A DNA stretch of 64,000 nt from Oasisia sp. SBJ-2009. Lineage: Eukaryota > Annelida > Polychaeta > Sabellida > Siboglinidae. Of the stretch, positions 24,146 through 35,354 are shown piece after piece. The stretch is taken from assembly GCA_964017155.1 (NCBI GenBank), contig OZ024862.1, positions 39,365,675-39,429,674 of the forward strand, read 5' to 3'. The position numbers and the translations under genes were made by a program. Within the stretch, counting starts at the first letter, position 1; every line of letters begins with the position of its first letter. The notes beneath the pieces are model-generated. The model saw only the letters and a list, made by a program, of their open reading frames with translations. It was not told the DNA's origin and searched no databases.

Positions 24146-24571
24146 CTAGTTTGTGAATATGTCTGCGGTGGGTGCGCCCCGTTCTTTTCGTCGTCGTTTC
24201 GGTGTACTGAACCTCCTCGTCTTTCCAGATCGTTTTATAGCGCCGACCCGTCTCCGACCCGGTGGTGGTTGTTTACTCTTCAGCAGCCCGTCGAGTAGTT
24301 CGCCTCCCGCTTCTTTCGCACGTCGTGTTACTGCCTGTTTCAGGTTCTGCCCTGCTGCCACGTCGCCCGCCACGCGCATGCCCGTTGTTAGAGCTCGCTT
24401 TCCCAGTGCTAAGGCGCCTCTTTTGATGAGAGGCATCGCGCTTCGTAGAAGGCTTCCGAACAAGTTTCCCAACACGTGACCTCGCTGTACTCTGGCGCCT
24501 ACGAAAAACGGCAGCTTACCTCCGACTTGCGGCGTGTAATAGTCCTCGTACACGCTGCTGCTGGCCCTCAT
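24146..24571 (-). CDS. pX-like core protein of Polinton-like element
   Basis: 141 residues, complete, ATG at 24,571. Residues 1-30 lead into a Gly-rich stretch (GNLFGSLLRSAMPLIKRG at about 34-51), followed by an Ala/Lys-rich helix and a strongly basic C-terminus with several Lys/Arg clusters (about 101-131). This layout resembles the pX/mu-type DNA-binding core proteins of adenoviruses and adintoviruses, which sit with DNA inside the virion. Only 3 bp separate it from the frame upstream. No break is seen. Family placement rests on pattern recognition, not on a search. Confidence 0.7.
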   Translation of the reverse strand: MRASSSVYEDYYTPQVGGKLPFFVGARVQRGHVLGNLFGSLLRSAMPLIKRGALALGKRALTTGMRVAGDVAAGQNLKQAVTRRAKEAGGELLDGLLKSKQPPPGRRRVGAIKRSGKTRRFSTPKRRRKERGAPTADIFTN

Positions 24572-24574
24572 TGT

Positions 24575-25111
24575 TCAAAACAACCTCGACTTGATCCTTC
24601 TGAAATGGAGCGTCACGACTACCTTCCCGCGTTCGAATGGAACCGGTCGACCGGTGTCGTCTCTTATATCAATCTCGACTGTACCAAACTCTTTGCACAG
24701 TACGGATACGTACTGCGTCTTTTGGAAGGTCTTCGACACGGTATCGCCCTGCCTACCGCTCAGCGGGACGATGCGTAGCAACGGCAGGAGGCTGTCGCCG
24801 ACGACACGGGGTTCAACAACGTTCGTGTAAACGTATAGCGATTCGAACCCCCGCGACATGTCTACAACGGAATCGGCTTCCCTGACGATGTCGGTGCCAT
24901 CATTCGGACCAATCAGCGGGTTGTCGCGAAAGCCTAGAATGGTGCGACCTTGCGTGAGATTGTATATACTGACTACGATGGCCGTGCACAAGAGGACGAC
25001 TTGGCATAAGAAAAAGATTTCCGCTTTCGGGCACTCGTTACCGCAGCAGAGTCGCCAGCGACGCGACGACCCGATGCTCCCAACGTTACTGGTTGCATCC
25101 ACTTCGTCCAT
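24575..25111 (-). CDS. probable chimeric frame: membrane segment joined to capsid-related C-terminus
   Basis: 178 residues from ATG 25,111. Residues about 20-54 contain CCGNECPKAE followed by a hydrophobic membrane segment and YNLTQG; from about residue 90 to the end lies LYVYTNVVEP...LLRIVP and DDTGRPVPFERGKVVVTLHF. In related elements I know these two signatures from two different proteins, a small membrane protein and a larger capsid-associated protein. Here both are truncated and fused, best explained by a deletion. It overlaps the 3' end of the integrase by 26 bp. Function, if any, is unknown. Confidence 0.55.
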   Translation of the reverse strand: MDEVDATSNVGSIGSSRRWRLCCGNECPKAEIFFLCQVVLLCTAIVVSIYNLTQGRTILGFRDNPLIGPNDGTDIVREADSVVDMSRGFESLYVYTNVVEPRVVGDSLLPLLRIVPLSGRQGDTVSKTFQKTQYVSVLCKEFGTVEIDIRDDTGRPVPFERGKVVVTLHFRRIKSRLF

Positions 25112-26289
25112 CTCCCGTGTGATGTTCGGAAGTCGTGTTACTACCTTTTATAAGTAGGTCCCGTCGGACACAATCTGACGCGGTCGCCACCGATGCATTT
25201 CGTTCACGCGGCGATGACCCCTTGTACGCCACGACCGCCTTGGCGTCGATCCAGGTGTTGAATGAAGCTGTGTAGCCACTCCATTTCACTAGTACTTCGG
25301 CGCGCTTCCCCTTCTTCCGACGTTGCAGTACAGCTTCCACGCGATAAAGTTTGTCATGCGAGACGATTACTTTCTGCAATTCTTGTTCGTAGAACGTTCC
25401 GTCCAGTATCGTTCCGGCGTCGTCGATCAGTCGGTATACGGGTGGGTCGAACGGGTGCGCCCCTCCCACGGTGAAGAGTTCTTCACTCCAGCTCGCCATG
25501 TAACCTTTCCTGAATCGTTTCTTTGCCTTGCTTATACGCACGCGATCGCCCACTCGCAGTTTCGGCTTGCTCCGACCAGCGTCGCCTCCGTATATCCGCT
25601 GCCACACAGTCTCCTGGTTCGATGCATCGGCACTCGTCGGAGCCATTCCGATGGTGCGATGATACGTTTTGTTGTACGACATGTACATGTACGCATGAAC
25701 CCGGGCAATGCTTCGACGTACCGTAACGTCTGGTGCTTCGTTAAGTACCGCCACATTCGGGTTTTCAGCGTACGGTTAAAGTGTTCAACGATACTCGCCT
25801 TCGTCTCCTCGTTGTGCGTGACGAAGTGGTGGATACCGTGGGTCTCTAAAAGCTTTTGGAAAGGTCGATTGAGGAACTCCGTACCCTTGTCCTTCTGTAA
25901 TGCTGGCTGTCGGCGTCGTGTTCTCCGTCAGCAAACGCTCGAACGCCGCGACGAGTGTCGCGCCGACTTTATTCTTTAACGGAAAAAACGTCTATTACCG
26001 TCAACAGGAACTTTGTACCGTCGTTGTATTTTTTCGGGTTCGCTACGTCGACAAGATCGGCCTGCTACTGTTGGTTTTGACCGCCTACTACGACGCGTCG
26101 TCATTTGAAACGACGTCGCACTGGTTTGTGTAGGGTATAGGCGTCCTGCTCCGACAACCACCGCATGGCAGTGCGCTTTGGAACTTCCCCGGTCGCTCGA
26201 TGTAATGCGTCGACGCCACCATAACTTCCTACACGCTCCGGGTCGAAGTAGACTCGGTCGAGTTTAGCGTCGCGATGTTGTCGTCCCAT
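25086..26289 (-). pseudogene. integrase (rve type, C-terminal chromodomain), frame-disrupted
   Basis: Polinton-type integrases catalyse insertion of the element. The C-terminal 222 codons (25,751-25,086) are open and carry an SH3-like region (LRVGDRVRISK, about 73-83) and a chromodomain-like segment (VEAVLQRRKKGKRAEVLVKW then WIDAKAVV). Catalytic-core-like peptides upstream lie in other frames: the part just upstream changes frame near 25,695, and further shifts occur around 25,980 and 26,100. The N-terminal part (26,289-26,101, with a WLSEQDAYTLHKP motif) ends in a stop. No uninterrupted product is possible, so this copy is inactive. The exact indel positions need alignment to an intact relative. 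Confidence 0.65.
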
Positions 26290-26429
26290 ACCGTGTCGTT
26301 ACGTACCACGACACCCCCTGGGCAGTAGGGCACCCGCGACTGGCCGCACAGGTTAAAAACGAGTGCGACGACGACAACAATCCCAACTGCTATTATTACT
26401 GCACCTACTACTGCTCGGACTGAATTCAT
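26229..26429 (-). CDS. small predicted membrane protein of the element
   Basis: 66 residues, ATG at 26,429. Residues about 5-30 form one hydrophobic helix rich in Val, Ile and Ala; the remainder is polar with two Cys. It overlaps the integrase remnant. It may be the truncated start of a longer protein. No family recognised. Confidence 0.35.
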   Translation of the reverse strand: MNSVRAVVGAVIIAVGIVVVVALVFNLCGQSRVPYCPGGVVVRNDTVWDDNIATLNSTESTSTRSV

Positions 26430-26435
26430 GTCGAT

Positions 26436-27048
26436 TTATAATACCGCATAGGAGTGTAGCTTTCTTTGATACGCATCCCATCGAGGTCGCCTAGTGTGCG
26501 AAGGAGGTCGACGAGTCGGCTCTCGAGATCGACGACGGGTGTCGGCGTTCGTTCTCGTCAGCATGTAGTCTCGCCGATCCGGGTTACCGATAAACTCCAT
26601 GAGCGTGTTCAGGTGTCTGAGATGACGCGCAAAGGATTCCCAGCCTACCGGCGAGCTTGCCTTCCTTTTTCGCAGCACGTCGTTCACGAGGTCCACCATG
26701 TTGCTTCCTCGAATAGGGACACCGTTGTAAACGAACTCCCCGCGTTCGTTCCACTGGGTCGTCGGGTCCGCCTTCAGTTTTTCCAACACCAGTCGAACTC
26801 TTTTTTTCATAGTCTTAGGAGCACTTTCCACGATTTCACTTTCGAGTAGACTCGACACCGCAGGTGACGGATCGACTGTTGTCGGTAGCAGCACTGTCGG
26901 AGCTTCTAAGGGTGAATTAACCATAGACACACGTGCCGGTTGCTGCCTCCGTTGCTCGTCTATGGTATTGTATCGATCTAACAGCTGATTTTACAGCAAC
27001 ACGTTTTCCCGTTCGTGTAAATCGGTACGATCGAGTATGGTCTTCATG
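26436..27048 (-). pseudogene. unknown Polinton-associated protein with in-frame stop
   Basis: The main open part runs from about 26,990 to 26,436 (first ATG at 26,924). The same frame continues upstream to an ATG at about 27,041 but is interrupted by a TAA at 26,991-26,993. The C-terminal part has WNERGEFVYNG, a GSNMVDLVNDVL block, GWESFARHL and IGNPDRRDY, a pattern I associate with an uncharacterised protein of Polinton-like elements, and ends in an Arg-rich tail. Function unknown. Confidence 0.5.
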
Positions 27049-27158
27049 TCAGCATCCAGCTAAGTTAGGACATGTGTCGTAGTCGTAGTCGGCTGATGCG
27101 CTAACAACGTTTCCACCAATCGCGGGTCTACCAACGCCAACTTTTTCGCGTGCTCCAT

Positions 27159-27467
27159 CTACGCTCCCACAAACTGTCTCAGCAATGGTAGAAGGATCGA
27201 CCCTGCCAACGGGGCCAGCAAGGCCGACAGGAATCCACCAGTTTGCAGGATATTCCCTTTCTTCGCTGTAGTCGTTTGTTTCGATGACAACAGGTGTAAA
27301 TGTTTTCTGTACATTCGAAATATTTTTTTCTGACTCTTCGTCAATTTTACGTTCCCTTTCAGAATGTTGTACGCGCACTCGCATAAACTACAAATCAGGT
27401 CGGCGTCGGCGTCGGCGTTGGCGAGGACGGCGTTTCTCAACTTTGTGTTCTTGTACCAGTTAAACAT
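27159..27467 (-). CDS. small basic protein with hydrophobic C-terminus, Polinton-like element
   Basis: About 102 residues from ATG 27,467. The middle has GNVKLTKSQKKIFRMYRKHL, a basic helical block, then a hydrophobic C-terminus (GGFLSALLAPLAGSILLPLL). This two-part layout recurs in animal Polinton-like elements next to the ATPase; its role is not known to me. Frame intact. Confidence 0.55.
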   Translation of the reverse strand: MFNWYKNTKLRNAVLANADADADLICSLCECAYNILKGNVKLTKSQKKIFRMYRKHLHLLSSKQTTTAKKGNILQTGGFLSALLAPLAGSILLPLLRQFVGA

Positions 27468-27543
27468 CTGCAGACACAATAATGTGTCTTTTCACGCGTT
27501 CCGACATCTCGCTAGTGCGAACTAACGCTATCTACTTCGTGTT

Positions 27544-28212
27544 TTATACTCTCGGCACGTACACGTACTGAATGATGTAGTCTGGGAATACTTTCGTGCG
27601 CAGGCGCGCATCATCGGGCGTTTCCTGCTTTAGGTCGATCAGTAGGTAGCCATAAGGTGTCGACGTCGCGTCTTTGAAAGCGTCCTGCATATACTTCACT
27701 CGACCCGGATACATCTGCTTAGCCAGTTGACCTACTTGGCCGGCGTCTCGAGGACTCTTGAACAATACCATGTACTGAGCATTCAAGCTGATGGTGCGGG
27801 TTTCCTTCCCTTTCGGAAATAAGTTCTGTAGTAAATACACAACGGATGTGTTACAGTGGTGACTCTTTTTCGTAAACAAGATCGTTACTCGACTGTCCGT
27901 TTCCGCCATGAGGTCATAGAGGACGACGAGCGTCCTCGTTTCCGGATCCGGTAGACCGTCTACGAACTCGACTTCAGGCATACTTTCTGCCATAGACGAG
28001 TATGATTTTTGCCACTGACCGTAGCACCAGACAATCCTCTCGGGCGGTAAGTCGATTATAGACGAGGCGAAACGCAAGAGTCGGGTGACAAATGTGGTTT
28101 TACCGCATCCCGTTGGACCGGCTACAATACACGTAAAAGAATGCTTCAACGACGTGTCCATGTCGGCGAATGGCGTGAGCGAAGTGCGTAACCCACTTTT
28201 TATCTTATGCAT
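27544..28212 (-). CDS. A32-like DNA-packaging ATPase of Polinton-like element
   Basis: 222 residues, ATG at 28,212, intact. Walker A GPTGCGKT at about residues 33-40; a Walker B candidate TLVVLYDLM follows at about 93-101, then a sensor-like region (VVYLLQNLFPKG). FtsK/HerA-type ATPases of this group pump genome DNA into capsids. It is the first gene of the minus-strand cluster. Length is typical for the family. Confidence 0.75.
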   Translation of the reverse strand: MHKIKSGLRTSLTPFADMDTSLKHSFTCIVAGPTGCGKTTFVTRLLRFASSIIDLPPERIVWCYGQWQKSYSSMAESMPEVEFVDGLPDPETRTLVVLYDLMAETDSRVTILFTKKSHHCNTSVVYLLQNLFPKGKETRTISLNAQYMVLFKSPRDAGQVGQLAKQMYPGRVKYMQDAFKDATSTPYGYLLIDLKQETPDDARLRTKVFPDYIIQYVYVPRV

Positions 28213-28276
28213 TCATCAAGAACCTCAATCAGTAGCTTTCCGATGATCTAGGGTAGCGCGATTTGACGGGAAATAC

Positions 28277-28307
28277 CCGATCCAAGGATCGGTGGAATGT
28301 GACGTCA
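28277..28307. promoter_or_regulatory. hairpin and CRE-type palindrome upstream of the ATPase gene
   Basis: CCGATCC-AA-GGATCGG (28,277-28,292) is a perfect inverted repeat, and TGACGTCA (28,300-28,307) is a full cAMP-response-element palindrome, 65-95 bp upstream of the ATPase start. A promoter role is plausible but inferred. Confidence 0.3.
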
Positions 28308-28312
28308 TGGCT

Positions 28313-29192
28313 GGCAAAAACAACATGGGGGTATATCACCTCCTATATTACTACATATGCTCCTAGTTAAGCTAGAAATGTGAATCACATATCACTGGAA
28401 TCAGAGAAAGGAGCTAATTTCTGTTATTGGAAACATGTGACAGGTAAAATCAACATGAATATTTACAGTTTTACTCAGAAAATTTTATTGATGCGGTCAT
28501 AGACTTTGGCTATGTCCTTTACCGACGGGATATATTATAAAAAAAAAATTATTGCTAAAATTGTGGTGAACATGAAAACCATACTTGGCAGCTAGTTTCC
28601 ACTACACATGTCTTAATTATAAACCTTTCCCACAAACTGAAACAAATATCAGACAGTAGTATTGACTACTTTTGTAAAAACTAAAATAAAAAAGAATCAG
28701 AACATTCAGTTGAAGGGTATGATTTATAGAGCCTAGCAATAAATAGAATAACTCAACAGTATTTTACTGTGATCTAGTTTGTAGCTACATGAGTAAGTAT
28801 TAATTTATTTTATTAACTTAACTTTTAAGCAGGGTCAGGAAGAACCCCACCATTGGAACCCTGTTTGCCTTTTCTTCCCCCTTTTCAATGCGAAGATGAA
28901 GCTTCAATTACTCAGTTCCAGAAAACATGAGCTTGCATGGCTGCTGAGAAAGGAGAAGCACATTTTTGCAAGCACAAATAATCCTTGATTTAACATTTGA
29001 GACCACAATTATTGTTCACTGCCATTCTAATTAGACTAGCTGTGTTTCCAGTGCTGGTCGAGAGCGTTCCATTCATTCAGGATTGCCACGAACGCTCAGT
29101 CGCCGGCTCAGAGCGTTTACTCGGGTCACGTGACCACACAAAACGGTGTTTTTAAATGTTATCATCATCTATGATGCATCAATAAATTTCTT

Positions 29193-29256
<64 letters not shown>

Positions 29257-29730
29257 CCACCGTAATGTATTTCCTTTCAGATCATTTCTACAGTTAAATC
29301 ACACATAGCGGAAATTTAATTAAAATTGATGTAGTCTGACGGGACCGTAACCAAGTAGGCGTTTGTTTACATTTACCGCACCGCGCTCATCTAATTTCAT
29401 TATTTCTCGCTATACTAAACATATTTCTGCACTAAACACGTATTGACAGTGAAGATATATAATAAACCTTACTGGCGAGATACTTCATCCACAGTGGAAA
29501 TGTATGTTCTGTCGAACTCGACGAATTTTCTTCGCCGGGCCGGTTCGGGGGCGCACGGACTGTGTACAATAATTATGGTCATGGTTACACTTCGGCGGAC
29601 AGGTGGCGCTGATGGTTGATTTGCACAAACGGCCTATCTAGATCTGCAGAGTGAGACATCCTAGTAACGCTATTAAGATCCTTGACTGCACTTTCTTCGA
29701 AAGTCGTAAAACGCCTCTTCTCTATGTATA
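28313..29730. other. gene-free stretch
   Basis: AT-rich to about 29,030, then mixed. A CACGTGA-type E-box sits near 29,125 and a (CA)n tract at 29,194-29,254. No gene recognised. Confidence 0.5.
29194..29254. repeat. (CA)n microsatellite
   Basis: About 30 perfect CA repeats. Confidence 0.95.
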
Positions 29731-30621
29731 GCTACTTTCCCACATACACACGACCTTTACAGGACCTCAACACGACCAAACTCGATATTAAGGTCGTGCT
29801 TGGTCGTGCAGCATCGTAGCAAATATGTAGATATGTGTTAAGTGAAGGACTGTTATACGCTCGTCATACGACAGTCATACGGCGCATTACGACGATGTAC
29901 GTTATTTATACGATGGCAATACGACTTGTATACGATCCGTTACAACTGTGACATGACTTATCACGATGTCAACACGATGGCCATAAGACCTTACAATGTA
30001 TCAATACGACCTATACGAATGGCATACGACTGTCATACGACTGTACAAGACTACTCTTTGGTGACGTGGTCTGATATGTATATAAATGGGATGCAGGTTT
30101 ATATAAAGTTTTCGAGGCGGCATGCTTGTTGTTGATTTGACTTTAATAACACAACAGAAAGTTCAAATATCGCTCATGTGACGGTCGTATGAAAGTCTTG
30201 TTCAGTCGTATGATTGTCGTATGAAGGTCGTATGAAAGTCATATACAGTCGTATTTTAATCGTATGAAGATTGTGTTCAGTCGTATAACTTCTTTCCCAT
30301 GCTTCCTTGAACGACTGAACACGATCTTCATACGATCGCCATACAACTGGACACGATTCAACACGAATACATTCCATCTTCATACGATAGTCATACGCCT
30401 GAGTATAACTAAATTGACTTCTCATGTCGTGTTCTTATTTTTGAACATGCTCAAAAATTAGAGCACCTGTACGATCATCATAAGACCGCGCACGATCACC
30501 AACGATCACATACGACTGACCACGATCATGTTCCCGACCTCATTGCGACTGAGCGCGACTGCCTAGATCTGCTTAAATCGTGCTCGGTCGTGGCCAAGGT
30601 CGTGTATGTGGGAAAGTAGCA
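29731..30621. mobile_element. non-autonomous element with terminal inverted repeats and palindromic interior
   Basis: The left end GCTACTTTCCCACATAC (from 29,731) is matched in reverse complement by GTATGTGGGAAAGTAGC ending at 30,620, with arms extending to ACGACC/GGTCGT (about 23-25 bp, one 2-bp gap). The 890-bp interior has no coding capacity and is filled with CATACGA/TCGTATG motifs in both orientations, including a 26-bp stem (30,259-30,284 against 30,311-30,336, one mismatch). This is typical of foldback or MITE-like DNA elements. No clear target-site duplication is visible, so the superfamily is open. Confidence 0.75.
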
Positions 30622-31382
30622 TTCGACACCCGTCAATATATAGAAAAGGACGCATGCAGTAATCCTGGAAATCTGACTGCTCAAATGAACTGACCGCACA
30701 GCAGGTGAATGTCGAGAAAAAAGTAATTTCTAAAAAAACAAATTACACATTCCCGTCCGGGAAGTGTAACTGTGGCATTGCAGTTCCAAAAAACATTCAC
30801 GATGACAACGAGATATGGACTATGAGCTCTTCAATGCTTGCGTCAATGCGACGGGAACTCGAGGAAGAGAGCGAGAGAAAGACAGACAGAGATACAGGGA
30901 GAGATAGAGAAACAGACAGAGAGAGCGTAAGACAGACAGACAGAGATAGACAGACAGACAGACAGAGAGAAAGGATCAGATCGGGTTTTTATACAATATT
31001 CCCGGGTCGTTTGAGAGAATTGTCTTAAACTTGTTTAATATACAAGCACTGCATTCGTTTGTGAAGGTTAAACAATAGTATACGATGGACACAATAATGA
31101 ACATGGTGGTCAATTACTATGGGCAGAAATATGCGGATCGTACGTATGGGTATAAATATCTACTTCACAAGCGGGTCCGTAATCCTTTGAAATTCAGGCG
31201 TACCATGTCTGGTTTAGAAAACCGCGCCCTCACGCGTTTTGAATCTGAAGTGACACCCTCTCCGCATAGATAATAATAATAATGACTTCATTTACGCCAA
31301 TTTCATCGAACACCAAGCTCAGTGGCGTCACAAGAATAAGGGATTAAGCAAACTCGTAATCGTAAAACATTGCGTGAGTCGT
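30622..31382. other. unannotated stretch with purine-rich repeats
   Basis: A GACAGA/GAGA-rich tract lies at about 30,870-30,972 and ATAATAATA at 31,270. The remaining open frames are not recognisable. Confidence 0.5.
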
Positions 31383-31471
31383 CAATGGATGGATGGATGG
31401 ATGGATGGATGGATGGATGGATGGATGGATGGATGGATGGATGGATGGATGGATGGATGGATGGATGGATG
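31383..31471. repeat. (ATGG)n microsatellite, about 22 copies
   Basis: Perfect ATGG tetranucleotide tract. Confidence 0.95.
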
Positions 31472-32352
31472 AAGAAGCTAGGAGGCTAAGGAGGATAGGC
31501 ATGCATTCATGAGATAGGTTTTTAGACGTCGGCGGAATGAAACTATTATTAACTTCTAATTTAACACTGGCAAGAAGCGAATTCCACACCGTTGGTGCGG
31601 CAACCGAGAATGCTCAACATGTACAATTCTTGTAGTTGTGAACGTCGCCGCGATCATATTTCAATAGCAATTCCCACTACCCATCTTGTTTTCCGATATG
31701 AGTAAGGGCCGACAGCGAAAATGTAAACATCGCCGCAATTTTCTTTAAATACCCCGCAATTGTTGCCCTTCCTCGCTATTCCGATTTCGCTTCGTGAAGA
31801 CGCTTCGGCTCAGTCCACACAATTTCAAGTGAAAGTTACTTGTAAATTGTATGTATGTAGTCCACTTCTTATATGGCCAACCCTTCAGCAAACCCAAAGT
31901 GACCTTGTAAGGCAGATTGCATCTGATGAGGGGAACCATCGATAATTGCCCCTTTCAAGGCAAACTGGCCGATACTACTGACATACGTTGTCAACATCCG
32001 AGACATCTAACATTGCAACAATACCGTCTATGTGATGTTTTGCCAAGAACGACGAGTGTGTATGTTAGGCCTTCTTGGTTAGCTTTTGACTTGTTAAAGA
32101 TTGCAGTTGTTGACTTGCGATTGGCTGAAGAGGTGAATATTCCTCATCCAACCCTGATCATTGCCCACGTTAGCCAGGTGGCCGCTGGTAAGAGGAGTTT
32201 GTATTAAAAAATGCTATTGGAATGAAAATGTAGCCGTATAATCCGGGTGGTCGGTGGCGAGGGGGCCGTATAAAAAGGCTACTGTATATACGTCAAGTTG
32301 CAGAGTGTATAAAGTAACTGCAAAGTTCAATATGTATACATCGCGCTGTGTA

Positions 32353-32355
<3 letters not shown>
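31472..32355. other. unannotated stretch
   Basis: Moderately GC-rich; no gene, RNA or transposon signature found. Confidence 0.4.
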
Positions 32356-32506
<151 letters not shown>

Positions 32507-32739
32507 ATACACATGGTTATATCAGCGTTTGGCGTGTTTGTCACGATCTTGATGCCCGATGATATTCCCTTGGTCAGCACTTCGAGGTGTGAATACATGC
32601 GGCCGGCCGAAACAATAGACAAGTTTCTGCGCTGATCGAAGCGACACCGATCGCTGCCGCTCCCGTACCTATTGCGTAATTTTGTACCTGTATCAACGCC
32701 GTATTTTTTTGGGGAAATCACCAGTTCATTTTTGATCAT

Positions 32740-33005
32740 CAGGTTCAACTAAGAGGACCCGGGTTGGAATCCTGTGCTGCGGTGTTAAAACCTTGGGCAA
32801 TTTATTTCATTCTACATTGCTCCCGTTCACTCAGCTGTATAAATGAATACCTGGCTATAGACAAGTGATTGATATGTGTGCGAGTAGCCTTCGCGCATTA
32901 TTTGCAGCATATGGCTGCCTTCTTCCCAGAGATGTGTCAGTGTCTGATTGAATAGGACTGCCAGGGAAATAAAGTGTAAAGCGCTTTGAGCAATCTTTAA
33001 TCTAA
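32740..33005 (+). mobile_element. tRNA-derived SINE (V/Deu/Meta-type core)
   Basis: A pol III B-box-like motif GGGTTGGAATCCTG (32,762-32,775) is followed by CCTTGGGCAA, TTCACTCAGCTGTATAAATG and AATACCTGGC, the conserved central domain seen in many marine-animal SINEs. The 3' end GTGTAAAGCGCTTTGAGC also matches this class. The A box is degraded and no target-site duplication is evident. Confidence 0.65.
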
Positions 33006-33328
33006 ATTCCAACTGTTCTTCACAGATTTACCCTTACACTATTGCTCTTATTCTGCAATCCAGATTCTTTCCAGCGACTTCAACATATGGCTTAGCAACG
33101 TAGTGCCTCTATATTCTGACACTTAGCCCCGTTCTTTATTCCTTTGTGAACTTCCCGTCTCTTTTGCAGGTGTTCAGTAATTTGTTTTGACGATCATCTT
33201 CCAACTCGCTCAGCCACCACCACCGCCAGCATCTCTACTCGCACTTCACCAATGCCTGTTTACCTTTCCAAATAAGCCTACATGGTAAACCGTAAGAATT
33301 GCCAGGCTTTCATTACCTTCCACCACTG

Positions 33329-34952
<1,624 letters not shown>

Positions 34953-35282
34953 TGTAAGCTAGTCGAACGACGGTCTTTTGGTATTCAATACGTTTATTGA
35001 GAAAGAATACGCTCCCAGAGGGCGGCACGCTCCTGTAACTCTAATAACTCGCTCTCGCACCACTTGGCAGAGCCGGCGCCTATTTCTGGCTAGCCCGCTT
35101 ACCAGGCCGCTGGTTATATACTGGGTTACTGGGTACAAGTGTTGACCGGTCGCTAGATGTAGTTGTTGACCAGTCGCTGGCCCAGGACAAACTGCGCCTC
35201 AGCAGTTGTCCAGCTCGACCAGCTGGGCGTGGCCTTATACTACAGGGCCCTCTGGCGACTATCAGTATCCACCAGGGTTACA
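34953..35282 (-). repeat. 3' LTR (330 bp)
   Basis: Read on the minus strand it begins TGTAACCCTGGTGG and ends GACTAGCTTACA, i.e. TG...CA. It contains TATATAA (about 35,113-35,119) and AATAAA (about 34,991-34,996), fitting U3 promoter and R polyadenylation signals. A GGGGG tract lies just outside at 35,290-35,286 (polypurine tract candidate). Confidence 0.8.
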
Positions 35283-35354
35283 TGTCCCCCAACTTAACAA
35301 TTTAGCCGACCGCGGCTAATGAATAGAACTTAAATTGAAACCTTATAGGTGAAA

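Larger units (their letters stand above)
24146..28212 (-). mobile_element. Polinton-like (adintovirus-like) endogenous element, partial
   Basis: Seven reading frames packed on the minus strand, GC-richer than both flanks: packaging ATPase, small hydrophobic basic protein, two unknown proteins, integrase with chromodomain (broken), a chimeric capsid-related frame and an adenovirus pX-like core protein. This combination is characteristic of Polinton/Maverick and related virus-like elements. DNA polymerase B, the major capsid protein and the protease are absent from the window, and no terminal inverted repeats were found, so this is a partial or deletion derivative. Some frames are intact and others interrupted, suggesting a moderately young insertion. 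Confidence 0.75.

Noticed and set aside
24153..25979. Plus-strand frames across the Polinton-like element
   Set aside because: They are antisense to minus-strand frames carrying clear family motifs.
31344..31589. Frame with IHPS repeats
   Set aside because: Translation of the ATGG microsatellite.
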